Source: Arthrobacter sp. MAHUQ-56
GTDB lineage: Bacteria; Actinomycetota; Actinomycetes; Actinomycetales; Micrococcaceae
Reading direction: 5' to 3'
Assembly (NCBI RefSeq): GCF_019710585.1
Contig: NZ_JAIFZQ010000022.1
Coordinates: 62,001 to 126,000, forward strand
Length of the DNA: 64,000 nucleotides
The translations under genes and the position numbers were made by a program. Below the pieces are notes generated by a model. It worked only from the letters and a program-made list of their open reading frames with translations, searched no databases and had not been told where the DNA came from. This document shows positions 1 through 8,287 of this stretch, piece by piece (position 1 is the stretch's first letter; each line of letters opens with the position of its first letter).

Positions 1-146
1 TAGGACGTAATGGTGGACCATGTGAGGTTGGAGGCGAGATCGCCGAGCGAGAAGCCGAGTCGCTCGACGACTCCTGGCCTCGCTTCCGCGGCCAGCAAGT
101 GCTCGGGCGAGGTCTCTCTCTGCCGTTTGGACAGGGGAATGCTCAT
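1..146 (-). CDS. GPH-family sugar:cation symporter, N-terminal part only (cut by window edge)
   Basis: Reading leftwards from an ATG at 146, 48 codons stay open to the window edge. The translation contains ERLGFSLGDLASNLTWSTIT, which matches the conserved start of helix 1 in glycoside-pentoside-hexuronide:cation symporters (MelB/XynB type, MFS fold). A GGAG ribosome site lies 8 nt before the ATG. The rest of the gene is outside the window, so substrate and completeness cannot be judged. It is divergent from pobA with about 600 bp between them. Confidence 0.72.
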   Translation of the reverse strand, partial: MSIPLSKRQRETSPEHLLAAEARPGVVERLGFSLGDLASNLTWSTITS

Positions 147-265
147 CTTTGAGACTCCATCTGGATGCAAGGGTGGGACGCGAGACGAGTTTTGTCGCGC
201 ATCGGCCGATATTAGCCGTTCATCAACATTAGGCCATTTTGTTCACAGGCGCAAGACATAAGTTG

Positions 266-294
266 GTAATCAACAAAAAACGTACGGCTGTCAA
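266..294 (-). promoter_or_regulatory. Possible promoter of the GPH symporter gene
   Basis: On the minus strand TTGACA (294-289) is followed after 17 bp by GATTAC (271-266), a perfect -35 with a poor -10. Three short GTTGA(C/T) elements lie in this AT-rich stretch (around 225, 272 and 291), which could be regulator half-sites. The assignment rests on sequence alone. Confidence 0.3.
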
Positions 295-653
295 CAAATG
301 GTGCCGAGAGCATTTCGCGCGCCCCCGGTCGTTGTTGAAGCAAGCACCGATAGCACCCCGACGGATCAGATGTGGGAGTTCAGACGTGCGTATCCGGCTG
401 GCTCCGACGAAGAGATCGCCTTGCGGTCCTTGCTGACGTCCACCCCTTGGGCCTCCACACCGGCTGGGTCACTGCGAAAATAATCCAACCAAAAGTCCCA
501 CCGGCCACCACAGCCTGCTCGCTCCCGCGATCGGGTCACCGGGACCTACCTGCGATGGTCAGGTAACGCCTAGCTACCGGTAGTGCGTTGCGGTTTAAAG
601 CCTCCCTAACAACAGCGAGGTTAGGTCAGACGCACCAGCCAACCGGGAAAAAT
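295..653. other. Non-coding stretch, nothing recognised
   Basis: Several short open frames cross this stretch, but none has a ribosome site, a family resemblance or a convincing start. It probably holds the upstream control region of the pobA unit. I see no repeats or RNA genes here. Confidence 0.4.
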
Positions 654-668
654 TTCCGTTGAACGGAA
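654..668. promoter_or_regulatory. Perfect 15-bp palindrome upstream of pobA, candidate operator
   Basis: TTCCGTTGAACGGAA is a perfect inverted repeat with 7-bp arms and one central base, centred about 88 bp before the pobA start. IclR-family regulators, which often control pobA, bind palindromes of this size. No regulator gene is adjacent in the window, so the binding protein is unknown. Confidence 0.45.
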
Positions 669-748
669 GACGCGTAACGGTTGTCACTTTTTTACCGCAC
701 ACTGAACGCCGAACTACCAATCGGGTCCTTCGAAGCAAGGGCCCCGCA

Positions 749-1954
749 ATGAAGCGAGACGCAGACATGGCTCCACGCAAGATCATCACCACCCAGGTAG
801 CCATCATGGGAGGCGGTCCGGCGGGCCTGATGCTCTCCCACCTGCTGGCCAAGGCCGGCATCGACTCCACGGTCATTGAAATCCGCAGCCATGAAGAGAT
901 TGCCCACACCGTGCGCGCAGGCATCCTGGAACACGGGACCGTCAACCTCCTGGTGGACAGCGGCGTCTCCGACCGGGTGCTGCGCGACGGCGACCGGCAC
1001 GACGGCATCGAGCTGCGCTTCAACAACGAGAGCCACCGCATCGACTTCAAGGACCTCGTAGGCGAGTCCGTATGGCTGTACCCGCAGACGGACGTGTTCC
1101 TGGACCTTGCCGCACGCAGGAAGGACGACGGCGGCGACGTCCGCTACAGCGTCACGGAAACCTCCGTCCACGACCTCGAGGGCAAGCCGAAGGTCTGGTT
1201 CACGGACGCGGACGGAACCGAATTCGAGATCCAGGCCGACTTCCTGGTGGGCGCGGACGGTTCCCGCAGCCACTGCCGGTTCCAGATCCCCGAGGCCCAC
1301 CGCAAGTGGTACTTCCACGAGTACCCCTTCGCCTGGTTCGGCATCCTGGCCGAGGCCCCGCGCAGCTCCGACGAACTGATCTACGCCAACTCCGCCAACG
1401 GCTTCGCCCTGATCAGCCAGCGCACGGAGACGGTGCAGCGGATGTACTTCCAGTGCGACCCCAAGGAGGACGTAAAGGACTGGGATGATGACCGGATCTG
1501 GGCCGAGTTCCGTCGCCGCGTCAACGGCAATGGCTTCGAACTCAAGGAGGGGCCGGTCATTGAGAAGATGGTGCTGCCTTTCCGCAGCTTCGTCCACACT
1601 CCCATGCGCCACGGCAACCTCTTCCTGGCCGGCGACGCCGCGCACACGGTCCCGCCCACCGGCGCCAAGGGCCTCAACCTGGCCATCAACGACGTCAAGG
1701 TCCTCTTCGAAGGGCTGGACAGCCACTACAACTCCGGCTCTGATCGCCTGCTGGAGACGTACAGCGACCGTGCGCTGGAGCGGGTGTGGAAGGCACAGCA
1801 GTTCTCCTACTGGATGACCACGATGCTCCACACCCCGGCGGACGCGGACGACTTCTCCCGTGCCCGCCAGCTCGGCGAACTGCACTCCGTGGTCTCCTCC
1901 AGGCACGGAATGGCTTACCTCGCCGAGGCCTACACTGGCTGGCCCTCCGCCTAA
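749..1954 (+). CDS. pobA: 4-hydroxybenzoate 3-monooxygenase
   Basis: A cytosolic FAD enzyme of 401 residues, the usual length for PobA, which hydroxylates 4-hydroxybenzoate to protocatechuate using NAD(P)H and O2. The N-terminus has the dinucleotide motif GGGPAGL. The middle has DFLVGADGSRS (the DG motif) and the C-terminal third has GDAAHTVPPTGAKGLNLAI, which contacts the FAD phosphates. I chose the ATG at 749 because AAGG lies upstream; 767 is an alternative. It stands alone in front of a small unknown ORF, so further protocatechuate degradation must be encoded elsewhere. Confidence 0.93.
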   Translation: MKRDADMAPRKIITTQVAIMGGGPAGLMLSHLLAKAGIDSTVIEIRSHEEIAHTVRAGILEHGTVNLLVDSGVSDRVLRDGDRHDGIELRFNNESHRIDFKDLVGESVWLYPQTDVFLDLAARRKDDGGDVRYSVTETSVHDLEGKPKVWFTDADGTEFEIQADFLVGADGSRSHCRFQIPEAHRKWYFHEYPFAWFGILAEAPRSSDELIYANSANGFALISQRTETVQRMYFQCDPKEDVKDWDDDRIWAEFRRRVNGNGFELKEGPVIEKMVLPFRSFVHTPMRHGNLFLAGDAAHTVPPTGAKGLNLAINDVKVLFEGLDSHYNSGSDRLLETYSDRALERVWKAQQFSYWMTTMLHTPADADDFSRARQLGELHSVVSSRHGMAYLAEAYTGWPSA

Positions 1955-1972
1955 GCTGCCGTAGGTCACACC

Positions 1973-2227
1973 ATGCCAGAACAAGATCTCGACCCGCCGT
2001 GGGCAGAAGACCAAGAACATGGGTCGGTGGAGAAGCACCCACTACTGGCTTGGATGAATCTCTCCCCCGGAGATGTCATAGCACTTCGAGTAGTCGGGGT
2101 TCCGGCTTATGTTGGAACCGTGGAGTCTAGGACTAGCGACGGGCTCATTATTTGGGCAAGGAACGAATTAAACGAAAGGAAGCTTTTTCATTTTCGCGAC
2201 TGTTTGTCCGTACATCTATTGGAGTAG
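1973..2227 (+). CDS. Small hypothetical protein (84 aa)
   Basis: It begins 18 bp after pobA. The N-terminal third is acidic and probably disordered. The rest (LSPGDVIALRVVG..YVGTVESRT..GLIIWARNELNERKLF) looks like a small beta-barrel fold of about 50 residues, similar to short actinobacterial proteins with an ERKL motif that I cannot name. No good ribosome site is visible, so translation may be coupled to pobA. The function is unknown. Confidence 0.5.
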   Translation: MPEQDLDPPWAEDQEHGSVEKHPLLAWMNLSPGDVIALRVVGVPAYVGTVESRTSDGLIIWARNELNERKLFHFRDCLSVHLLE

Positions 2228-2675
2228 CTAGCGGAATACTTCACTTACAAGAGGCGACATCGAGCAGGGAATGTGAGGAGCCGCTGCCAGGGCAAGGGAG
2301 TGCTCCACCGTTCCGCCCAATCTCCGGACCTCGCCTTCATCGGCACCATCGTCATCGCCAGACTCATCCGCGGTGTCTGATGAACGCCGTCCACCCAAAG
2401 GGGATCGCCTTAGCCAATTACTCGCTCATAACTCTTCTCAGCGCTGGTCATTTAGTGGCAGCCAAATGGTGCAGGAGGTTCTCGGACTTTGACTTCCCTC
2501 ACCCGACGACCACGGGCTCAACCCTCGTCGCCGCGGTTCCGGGCGGTTCCCTCACAGGGTCGCCAAAATGACGTCGTTAGATACGACAGGGGACGGCTGC
2601 AACCCGCGCCCTTTCCAGTGGAATGGCGCGACCGGAATCGATATGTCTGCCGGCAGGCAGGCCTCAAGGAAAACC
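2228..2675. other. Non-coding stretch, nothing recognised
   Basis: Open frames here lack plausible starts and look like chance frames. I found no strong hairpin, repeat or RNA gene. Confidence 0.4.
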
Positions 2676-2924
2676 ATGACCATCCAAGTGAAACCCCACA
2701 TTGAGGCATCCAAATGCGTACTCAAGGATGTCCTAATTACGCTAAAAGTTCAGAGCCGGACGCAGCGGGACCAACAACTCGACTTCGCAGTCGCTCGGCT
2801 CCTGGAACAAGCGGTTGAAGCGGGCGCAGGAATCCTCGTGACGAGAAATGACCCTTGGACATTCACCGTAGGAATCAACAAGGAAATTTCCCCAGGCACC
2901 ATCAGGGAACTTGACAGAATCTAA
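2676..2924 (+). CDS. Small hypothetical protein (82 aa)
   Basis: It starts MTIQVKPHIEAS with AAGGA 8 nt upstream of the ATG, which favours this start over the earlier in-frame ATG at 2568. The middle (RDQQLDFAVARLLEQAVEAGAGILVTRNDPWTFTV) suggests a helix followed by beta strands. There is no membrane segment or known motif, and I do not recognise the family. The universal stress gene follows about 130 bp later. Confidence 0.55.
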   Translation: MTIQVKPHIEASKCVLKDVLITLKVQSRTQRDQQLDFAVARLLEQAVEAGAGILVTRNDPWTFTVGINKEISPGTIRELDRI

Positions 2925-3056
2925 GCGAGGGAGTGTTTTCGGGACCGTGATGGAACCCGGACCCGCTTCCGTAACCCGGCAGAGTACCGGTACCTCAAAA
3001 TCCCGACCAAGTGACGGCCACCCGGACCGTTCTCACCAAAGCATAGGAGCGTATAC

Positions 3057-3485
3057 ATGAGCGGAATCATCGTTGTAGGAGTCGACGGCAGCAAGACCGC
3101 AAAGAAGGCCGCAGAATCTGCATGGGACCTAGCAGTTGCCCTTGGGACCTCACTCCACGTGGTGTCAGCCTTCGGCAGCGACCGCGTCGAAGTTGTTGGC
3201 AGCGGCAGTGACCAGTTGGTTGTGTCCGATGCGGACTCTGCCGAGCACCTCGCCCGGACGGTTGCCGAGTCATTGGGGCGGGGCATCACGGTCACGTCCT
3301 CCGCTGTCCCCGGCAAGCCCGCCGACGCCCTCATTGCGGAAGCAGCCAGAACGGAGGCGAGCATCATCGTGGTGGGAAACCGCAGGATGCAGGGCATCGG
3401 ACGCGTCCTGGGCAGCGTCGCCAACAGCGTGGCGCATAACGCCCCGTGTGACGTCTATATTGCTAACACCTACTACGCCGACTGA
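3057..3485 (+). CDS. Universal stress protein, UspA family
   Basis: A single-domain protein of 142 residues. The N-terminal strand is GIIVVGVDGSKTAKKA. The C-terminal ATP-binding signature GNRRMQGIGRVLGSVANSV matches the G-2x-G-9x-G-(S/N) pattern of nucleotide-binding Usp proteins. An AGGAG ribosome site precedes the ATG. Such proteins are cytosolic and help survival in starvation or stress. A close paralogue lies at 22290-22721 and a decayed fragment lies just downstream at 3617-3660. Confidence 0.9.
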   Translation: MSGIIVVGVDGSKTAKKAAESAWDLAVALGTSLHVVSAFGSDRVEVVGSGSDQLVVSDADSAEHLARTVAESLGRGITVTSSAVPGKPADALIAEAARTEASIIVVGNRRMQGIGRVLGSVANSVAHNAPCDVYIANTYYAD

Positions 3486-3965
3486 CCCCCCTTCCGCGAC
3501 TTGAGTCTTCGTTGGACCGGACCCAAGAAGGATCGAGGAAACCCGTGCAGCAAAGAGAGGAACACCAACCGCACGGCCAGTGGATTCTCGATCTTTCCCG
3601 ATAGTGCGCCATGTGGCCGCCGGATGCAGGGACTTGGCCGCGTCCTTAGTCGCCGGCGCCGGACTGGGGGAGTTAATAGATGCACGATTCTGACTCGAAA
3701 TGAGAACGCAAACGCCGCGGTACACCCGGTTGGCGAACCCGCCATCGACGCGAATCATCGGCCTGATCGGCGCGTCTAAACGCGAAAGGTTCACCCACTA
3801 ATCCTGGGAGCCGGCGGTTCGTCGATGCATCGAACTGGCTTGAGGCCGGATACTCTCCGGGCTGCTTCAGAGAGCCGACATTTGACCTTTAGTGAACCTT
3901 CGTGGGCGGGCATATTCGGGCCAAGGCCTCTTGTGGTCATTCACCGTCGATTCCAGCATCTAAAT
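3486..3965. other. Non-coding stretch with a decayed usp copy
   Basis: About 480 bp without an intact gene. It contains the usp-like remnant at 3617-3660; otherwise I see only chance open frames. The stretch looks like decayed coding DNA. Confidence 0.45.
3617..3660 (+). pseudogene. Remnant of a universal stress protein gene
   Basis: A segment of about 44 bp encodes RRMQGLGRVL and closely matches, base by base, the ATP-loop coding segment of the intact usp gene at 3057-3485 (RRMQGIGRVLGSVA). After the match the frame diverges to SRRRR, and no Usp N-terminal sequence precedes it. This looks like the last readable part of an old duplication that has otherwise decayed. Confidence 0.5.
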
Positions 3966-4178
3966 ATGGACCCGAGACGTTTGGCAACGGTACTTCTGGA
4001 GCAAGACGTCCTTTCGCTCACGGAGCTCTGGCTGCATTACTGGCGCAACGGCGGGGATGCCGGAGAGATGGAACTTGAAGCATTCATCAACGACATCGAA
4101 GTCCTCCCGCCACTTGATCTGGACGTGCTCGCCTTTGCCCTGGACGATGCATGCCAGGACAGGGGCGGACACTGGTAG
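3966..4178 (+). CDS. Small hypothetical protein (70 aa)
   Basis: The recognisable part begins MDPRRLATVLLEQDVLSL and continues LTELWLHYWRNGGDAGEMELEAFINDI. I have the impression of similar short proteins in Arthrobacter genomes, but I know no function. It is acidic and probably helical with no membrane segment. The ATG at 3966 was chosen because sequence before it in the same frame looks non-coding; the ribosome site is weak. Confidence 0.5.
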   Translation: MDPRRLATVLLEQDVLSLTELWLHYWRNGGDAGEMELEAFINDIEVLPPLDLDVLAFALDDACQDRGGHW

Positions 4179-4498
4179 GCGCTCGAGAGGTTCCGGGCTT
4201 CGTGGCCGCATGTTATCGAAGCAACACTTGGCGGCTGCAGCGTCAGGTCTGGTCCGGGCCACTCCGCCTCTGCCGGAACGGTCACCGGCTGCACCTACGG
4301 CAAACACCCTGCCGCCGGAACAGCAGGCCCTTCCAGCCGGGGGACACTGTGTCGCGGTTCCTGGAATGGGCCTAACCGGACAGCGGCGAAGAGTACCCGG
4401 GGAGCCCCTTCCGGGGCTTCTCCCCCGGTCATTTCCAAACGCCGATAATGATTCTGTAAAGCTGGCAAAAAAGGGGCAGTGCGAGCCTTCTCCGGCGC
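4179..4498. other. Non-coding stretch with a terminator-like hairpin
   Basis: No convincing gene. A GC-rich, bulged inverted repeat at 4397-4428 (GGAGCCCC, TTCC, GGGGCTTC) could end transcription coming from the left or separate it from the convergent yegP-like gene. It lacks a clear U-tract. Confidence 0.35.
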
Positions 4499-4837
4499 TC
4501 AGGAGAGGTTGTGTATCGCCCCGGCCCAGCGGGGGCCCGAGACGGCCCTGCGAACCGCCCTGGCGCGCGCGTGGAAGTCGATCTTTGGGACCCGTAGGGA
4601 GTCGGGCGTCGCGGCGGGGTCATCGTGGATCTGGGGCGGTGCGGAATTGGTGGTCGTTGTCGAGTGGTCGGTAATTAGTCCCATTCCGGCGTACTCGCGG
4701 ATGGCGGCGATGCCTGCGACCGCGTCGGTCTTAGTGTCGAAGGGCTTGGAGACGGCCATGATGGTGCCGTCCGGGGCTGTGAGTCGGAACCTGAAGGCTG
4801 ATTCTGCATCGATAAATAATTCGAACATTCCTGCCAT
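4499..4837 (-). CDS. YegP family protein (DUF1508)
   Basis: A 112-residue protein starting MAGMFELFIDAESAFRFRL, with GAAAGGA 7 nt before the ATG. The DUF1508 repeat core is clear: FELF..FRFRLTAPDGTIMAVSKPF..KTDAVAGIAAIREYA. The C-terminal half is low-complexity and Arg-rich. YegP proteins are small beta-rich proteins of unknown role, often carried on accessory DNA. It is convergent with the 70-residue gene at 3966. Confidence 0.82.
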   Translation of the reverse strand: MAGMFELFIDAESAFRFRLTAPDGTIMAVSKPFDTKTDAVAGIAAIREYAGMGLITDHSTTTTNSAPPQIHDDPAATPDSLRVPKIDFHARARAVRRAVSGPRWAGAIHNLS

Positions 4838-5163
4838 TGCGATCCTTTCGGTTTGCGGGATCCCGAGGGCTGCGTCCTTGCTGCCAGTAGGCGCAAGGCA
4901 TCTTTGCCTGCGCTTTTCGAGGTGTATCCCGCTCCAAATTTTCATCAATTCAGCATGCGTTCCCCGAGTCTTTCGTAGGGACGCCTGTCGGCGCAAGGTT
5001 TCGCCTGTTATCCAGCCGAAGTGATCCTCCTCTCGGGAGCAGTCCAAAGGCACCAACTTCTACCGGATCGAATGCGACGCCGATAGCCGACGTTCTGTAC
5101 GGCTGGAGTTCCACAGCATGTGAGACGCCTCGTTCCCGAAGCATGCTTGCGGAGGCTGAAAGA
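4838..5163. other. Non-coding stretch between divergent genes
   Basis: It holds the start regions of the yegP-like gene (minus) and the pRiA4b ORF-3-like gene (plus). I see no strong palindrome or RNA element. Confidence 0.35.
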
Positions 5164-5820
5164 ATGGCCTGTATGAACGCTGCTGCCGTGATGAGCGCGA
5201 AACCAGAGTTGATGCTGGAGGTCCGCGTGGAGCTAGTCGACATCGAGCCACGAATCTGGCGCCAGCTTGATGTCCGGGGCTCCTTTACTCTCGACCGGCT
5301 GCACCAGATCCTGCAAATTGCCTTTGGCTGGGAGGATATCCACCTGCACAGGTTTACAGCCGATGACCCCTTCGCGCCGTTGCGGCCGGTGGATGGGCAC
5401 ATTCCAGAGACGCCGCAATGGCTTCCCCGGCAGGAGTGCGACGAACCGGACGACAGGCCAGAGGAAGATCTAACCCTTACTCAATTGCTGGCGCTGGGCG
5501 ATGGCTCGGCCTTTTATGAGTACGATTTCGGCGACAGCTGGCTGCACAGGCTTGAGCTGGTTTCGCAACACTCGACGAGCGAAGCCACGCCGCCGGCCCG
5601 AGTTCTCGACGGTGCCCGCCGCGGACCGCTGGAAGACTCTGGAGGATTCCCAGGGTATGAAGTGATCCTGGAAGCCCTGACCGACCCGACCCATCCAGAC
5701 CACGCAGGGCACGCAGAATGGGTCGCAGAGACCACCGGCTCAACAGAACCTTATGATCCCGCCTTCCTGGACATCCCGGCCTTGAATCAAGCGCTGGCCG
5801 CACAGGTTCAAGGCTCCTAA
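5164..5820 (+). CDS. Plasmid pRiA4b ORF-3-like protein
   Basis: A 218-residue protein with the PF07929 fold: LEVRVELVDIEPRIWRQLDV near the N-terminus, LDRLHQILQIAFGW next, then HLHRFTADD, FYEYDFGDSWLHRLEL and the C-terminal GGFPGYEVILEAL. All are hallmark blocks of this family. GGAGG lies 8 nt before the ATG at 5164, which makes it better than the in-frame ATG at 5143. The family is common on plasmids and mobile DNA; its biochemical role is unknown. Confidence 0.85.
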   Translation: MACMNAAAVMSAKPELMLEVRVELVDIEPRIWRQLDVRGSFTLDRLHQILQIAFGWEDIHLHRFTADDPFAPLRPVDGHIPETPQWLPRQECDEPDDRPEEDLTLTQLLALGDGSAFYEYDFGDSWLHRLELVSQHSTSEATPPARVLDGARRGPLEDSGGFPGYEVILEALTDPTHPDHAGHAEWVAETTGSTEPYDPAFLDIPALNQALAAQVQGS

Positions 5821-5917
5821 ACGCAGCTAACCGCGATTCGGTCAAGCGTTCAGCACGCATTTTTGCTCCAGCCGGTCCTAAGCAGGGAGGAGGGTCGAAT
5901 GCCGGTAGCATCGTGGC

Positions 5918-6625
5918 ATGAGCCATGAAGACAACTACGTCCAGCGCGCCCTGGAGGTAGGGGAGAGGCTGACAGGTTTGAGCTTGGAGCAGCTGGGGTT
6001 TGAACCGCGGTTGGAGGATCTGACGGCGGAGCAGCGCAGCCTGCTTTGCCCCGACGACATCGAGTGGATGGACTTGATCACCCCCGAGGTTCGGGGCAGA
6101 AGCCTGTTTCAGGCAAGACTGCTGGCCGGTGCTTTATGGGAGGCCTCTGTCGTCCTGATCGATCAGCTTTTTGAGGATCTGGCCGGCCTGAGAAAGCTTC
6201 ACTCAATTGACCGCGAGGACATCGCTAATACTTCGGTCCTGGCCTGGCTGCCGCCCAGGCTCGCTCATAAATACGATGTTGGCTTTGTTCAGAGGTTCAT
6301 CGTGGTTGCCGCGGACATGACCGGGGCGTTGGTGCGGGGATGGGGCCGCCCATCCTGCGTGGCGCAGGAGCTGGCGCTGCGCTGCCTTCTTGACCAAGTC
6401 GAAGTCATTCAGGATTCCTACGATCTGGACTTGGCTGACGACTGGCGGGGCATGCTCGAAGAGCGATTGTTCGAGGATATGGACAGTGAACTGCTTTACC
6501 AGAACGCCATGGACGGTTTCGAGAACGACGTCGAGCTAAACATGCAGCTGGGCTTTGCACCCATGAACGTTCAGGACTGGTTCGAGCCATTCAACGACGC
6601 CTCCGTCCCGCCCTTCGCACGCTGA
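5918..6625 (+). CDS. Hypothetical protein (235 aa)
   Basis: An acidic, mostly helical protein starting MSHEDNYVQRALEVGERL, with a long central hydrophobic part (VLAWLPPRLAHKYDVGFVQRF) but no clear membrane segment. TAGCAT lies 6 nt before the ATG and could be a -10 box, so the mRNA may have no leader. I do not recognise the family. The gene faces the resolvase gene, with a hairpin between them. Confidence 0.6.
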   Translation: MSHEDNYVQRALEVGERLTGLSLEQLGFEPRLEDLTAEQRSLLCPDDIEWMDLITPEVRGRSLFQARLLAGALWEASVVLIDQLFEDLAGLRKLHSIDREDIANTSVLAWLPPRLAHKYDVGFVQRFIVVAADMTGALVRGWGRPSCVAQELALRCLLDQVEVIQDSYDLDLADDWRGMLEERLFEDMDSELLYQNAMDGFENDVELNMQLGFAPMNVQDWFEPFNDASVPPFAR

Positions 6626-6687
6626 AGCCGTCACGCACGGTGGGTCGGGCGCAGATGATGGCCCCTTGCAGGCCCTGGAAGTGGCGA

Positions 6688-6718
6688 AACTTCGGCCAAA
6701 TAGCGGTTGGCCGAAGTT
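6688..6718. terminator. Perfect 12-bp inverted repeat between convergent genes
   Basis: AACTTCGGCCAA (6688-6699), a 7-nt loop, then TTGGCCGAAGTT (6707-6718). It sits between the 3' ends of the 235-residue gene and the resolvase gene, so it is probably a two-way terminator, although no U-tract follows. A recombination site is less likely because resolvase sites normally lie upstream of the resolvase gene. Confidence 0.55.
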
Positions 6719-6789
6719 CCATACATAACCCTGCAGGGTAAACCTTGAGGTTGGCTGGGAATGCTGGGCGAGGGGCGAGGGTAAGGGGG

Positions 6790-7368
6790 TTACTTCAACG
6801 CCGCTTGGCGGAGGTACTGGTAGACCGTTTCCCTGCTGATTCCGTAGTCACGGGCGAGGACGACCTTCGGAATGCCGCTGTCGGCGCGCTGAACCAGCTC
6901 TGCCGCCCGTTCCGGCGTCAAGGTCTTTTTCCGCCCTTTGTACGCGCCGCGTTGCTTGGCCAGCGCGATGCCCTCGCGCTGGCGTTCTCTGATGAGGGAC
7001 CGCTCAAATTCGGCGAAGGCGCCCATGACTGAGAGCATGAGGTTGGCCATGGGGGAGTCCTCGCCGATGAAGACGAGCTGTTCTTTGACGAACTCCACCC
7101 GCACCCCTCGCTTGGTGAGTCTCTGCACCAGGGCACGCAGGTCATCGAGGTTTCGGGCGAGCCGGTCCATGCTGTGCACGACCACCGCGTCCCCGTCGCG
7201 GACGAACCGCAACAGCTCCGTTAGCTGCGGCCGAGCGGTGTCCCGGCCGGAAGCCTTGTCGGTGAAAACCCGGTCCAGGACCTGGCCGTCGAGCTGGCGG
7301 AGCCCATTCTGATCCACGGTACTCACCCGCACGTAGCCGATGCGCTGACCATCCACGGCGACCTCCAA
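6790..7368 (-). CDS. Serine recombinase, resolvase/invertase family
   Basis: A 192-residue small serine recombinase. The N-terminus has IGYVRVSTVDQN with the catalytic Ser. The middle has DAVVVHSMDRLARN and the helix-E region GAFAEFERSLIRERQREGIA. The C-terminus is a helix-turn-helix (VVLARDYGISRETVYQYLR). The protein is the usual length and intact. No transposase gene is nearby, so it may resolve plasmid multimers or be left from a Tn3-type element. A binding site would be expected in 7369-7567. Confidence 0.9.
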   Translation of the reverse strand: MEVAVDGQRIGYVRVSTVDQNGLRQLDGQVLDRVFTDKASGRDTARPQLTELLRFVRDGDAVVVHSMDRLARNLDDLRALVQRLTKRGVRVEFVKEQLVFIGEDSPMANLMLSVMGAFAEFERSLIRERQREGIALAKQRGAYKGRKKTLTPERAAELVQRADSGIPKVVLARDYGISRETVYQYLRQAALK

Positions 7369-7567
7369 TGCTCGACCTGTGAAAACGAGTGTCAGCGTCC
7401 TCGCCTAACACGTCAAGCCACTCCGTGCCCGGAGCACTGCTCGAAAACAAGCACGACCCGGTCTGCCGGGGTGGCCGCGCTCCCGCGGGAACAAGCACAC
7501 CATCGTGTACGTTGCTCTCTGGTCAGGAAAAGAACCGGCACCAGAGAAGAAGAGAGAACCGCCAAAC

Positions 7568-7870
7568 GTGGCTACCGATTACGACGAAGTCCGTTCCGAC
7601 GTCAAGGAATCCCAGGACAACTCGCTGGAGGCGCTGAAGTCCGCCAACGCCCCGGATGCCCGCAGCGTCGTCACCGAACTGGACGAAGCCGACGCCCTGG
7701 ACGAAGGGCTGACCCCGGGCGGGGAAATCGTCTCCGAGGAACTCATCGTCCAGGTCATCCCGCAGGGCAAGGACGAGTTCACCTGCTCATCCTGCTTCCT
7801 GGTCCGGCACCGGTCCCAGCTCGCCCGCGAAGACGAGGGCCGCTCCTACTGCATCGAGTGCGAAGGCTGA
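7568..7870 (+). CDS. DUF4193 family protein
   Basis: A 100-residue acidic protein starting with GTG (MATDYDEVRSDV). The C-terminus carries FTCSSCFLVRHRSQLAR..YCIEC, with four cysteines placed to bind a metal, typical of DUF4193 proteins of actinobacteria. The ordinary chromosomal copy is about the same length. The start was set at 7568 because the family begins MATDYD. The function is unknown; the C-terminal knuckle suggests zinc binding. Confidence 0.85.
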   Translation: MATDYDEVRSDVKESQDNSLEALKSANAPDARSVVTELDEADALDEGLTPGGEIVSEELIVQVIPQGKDEFTCSSCFLVRHRSQLAREDEGRSYCIECEG

Positions 7871-8192
7871 CGGACTGCAGCGCCCGCACCAGGTTTAGTA
7901 AGGAGCGAAGAGGCCGAAAATGATGCATTTGATGCATTACGCAGCCCTCCGCTTTACATAATCTTCATTATCGGCGTTTGGTCCGTGCTTTCGTTTAGTG
8001 AGCGAATCACGCATACAACGCCGAAGGGGACTTGACTTGGCGGGCGGTCTGACAGAGCGCTCGTAGGGTGAGTGCAACCAGCGACAAATACCCGGCGTTC
8101 GTTTACGGTGCGAATAACAGTAAGTAAGCTTAGTTTTGAGCGTGATGTCCAGCAGGGGGCGTCGCGTTCGTGACGCTCATCACTTGCCGCTA
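7871..8192. other. Non-coding stretch upstream of the ROK regulator
   Basis: No gene recognised. It contains a tandem 9-bp direct repeat TGATGCATT at 7921-7929 and 7930-7938, of unknown meaning. Confidence 0.35.
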
Positions 8193-8221
8193 TTGACACC
8201 CCAGGGTGGCCCGGGTAAATT
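8193..8221 (+). promoter_or_regulatory. Promoter of the ROK regulator gene
   Basis: TTGACA (8193-8198), a 17-bp spacer and TAAATT (8216-8221) form a good sigma-70-type promoter. The first ROK-type operator begins 3 bp after the -10 box, so bound repressor would cover the start of transcription. Autoregulation is inferred. Confidence 0.65.
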
Positions 8222-8224
8222 TAA

Positions 8225-8246
8225 ATTAATTCGCGTCGCGAACAAA
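8225..8246. promoter_or_regulatory. Operator 1 of the sugar regulon
   Basis: The core TTCGCGTCGCGAA is a perfect palindrome inside the conserved frame ATTAATTCG..TCGCGAACA. The same 22-bp design recurs at 14411 and 14513, and a related 24-bp form at 9525 and 14577. A second half-site, TAATTCG, follows at 8248-8254. Confidence 0.7.
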
Positions 8247-8287
8247 CTAATTCGTCTAGCCTGATTCAAACCCCGGAAGGAGACCTT

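Noticed and set aside
692..2038. A 448-codon open frame on the minus strand opposite pobA
   Set aside because: It is the antisense shadow of pobA in GC-rich DNA; its translation is low-complexity Val/Gly/Asp/Glu-rich with no family pattern or ribosome site.
6688..6718. The 12-bp inverted repeat as a resolvase res or attachment site
   Set aside because: It lies at the 3' side of the resolvase gene between convergent genes, as expected for a terminator. Res sites have several spaced dimer sites, normally upstream of the gene.
7921..7938. The tandem TGATGCATT repeat as an iteron or CRISPR unit
   Set aside because: There are only two 9-bp copies without spacing or context; this is too little to support an origin or array.
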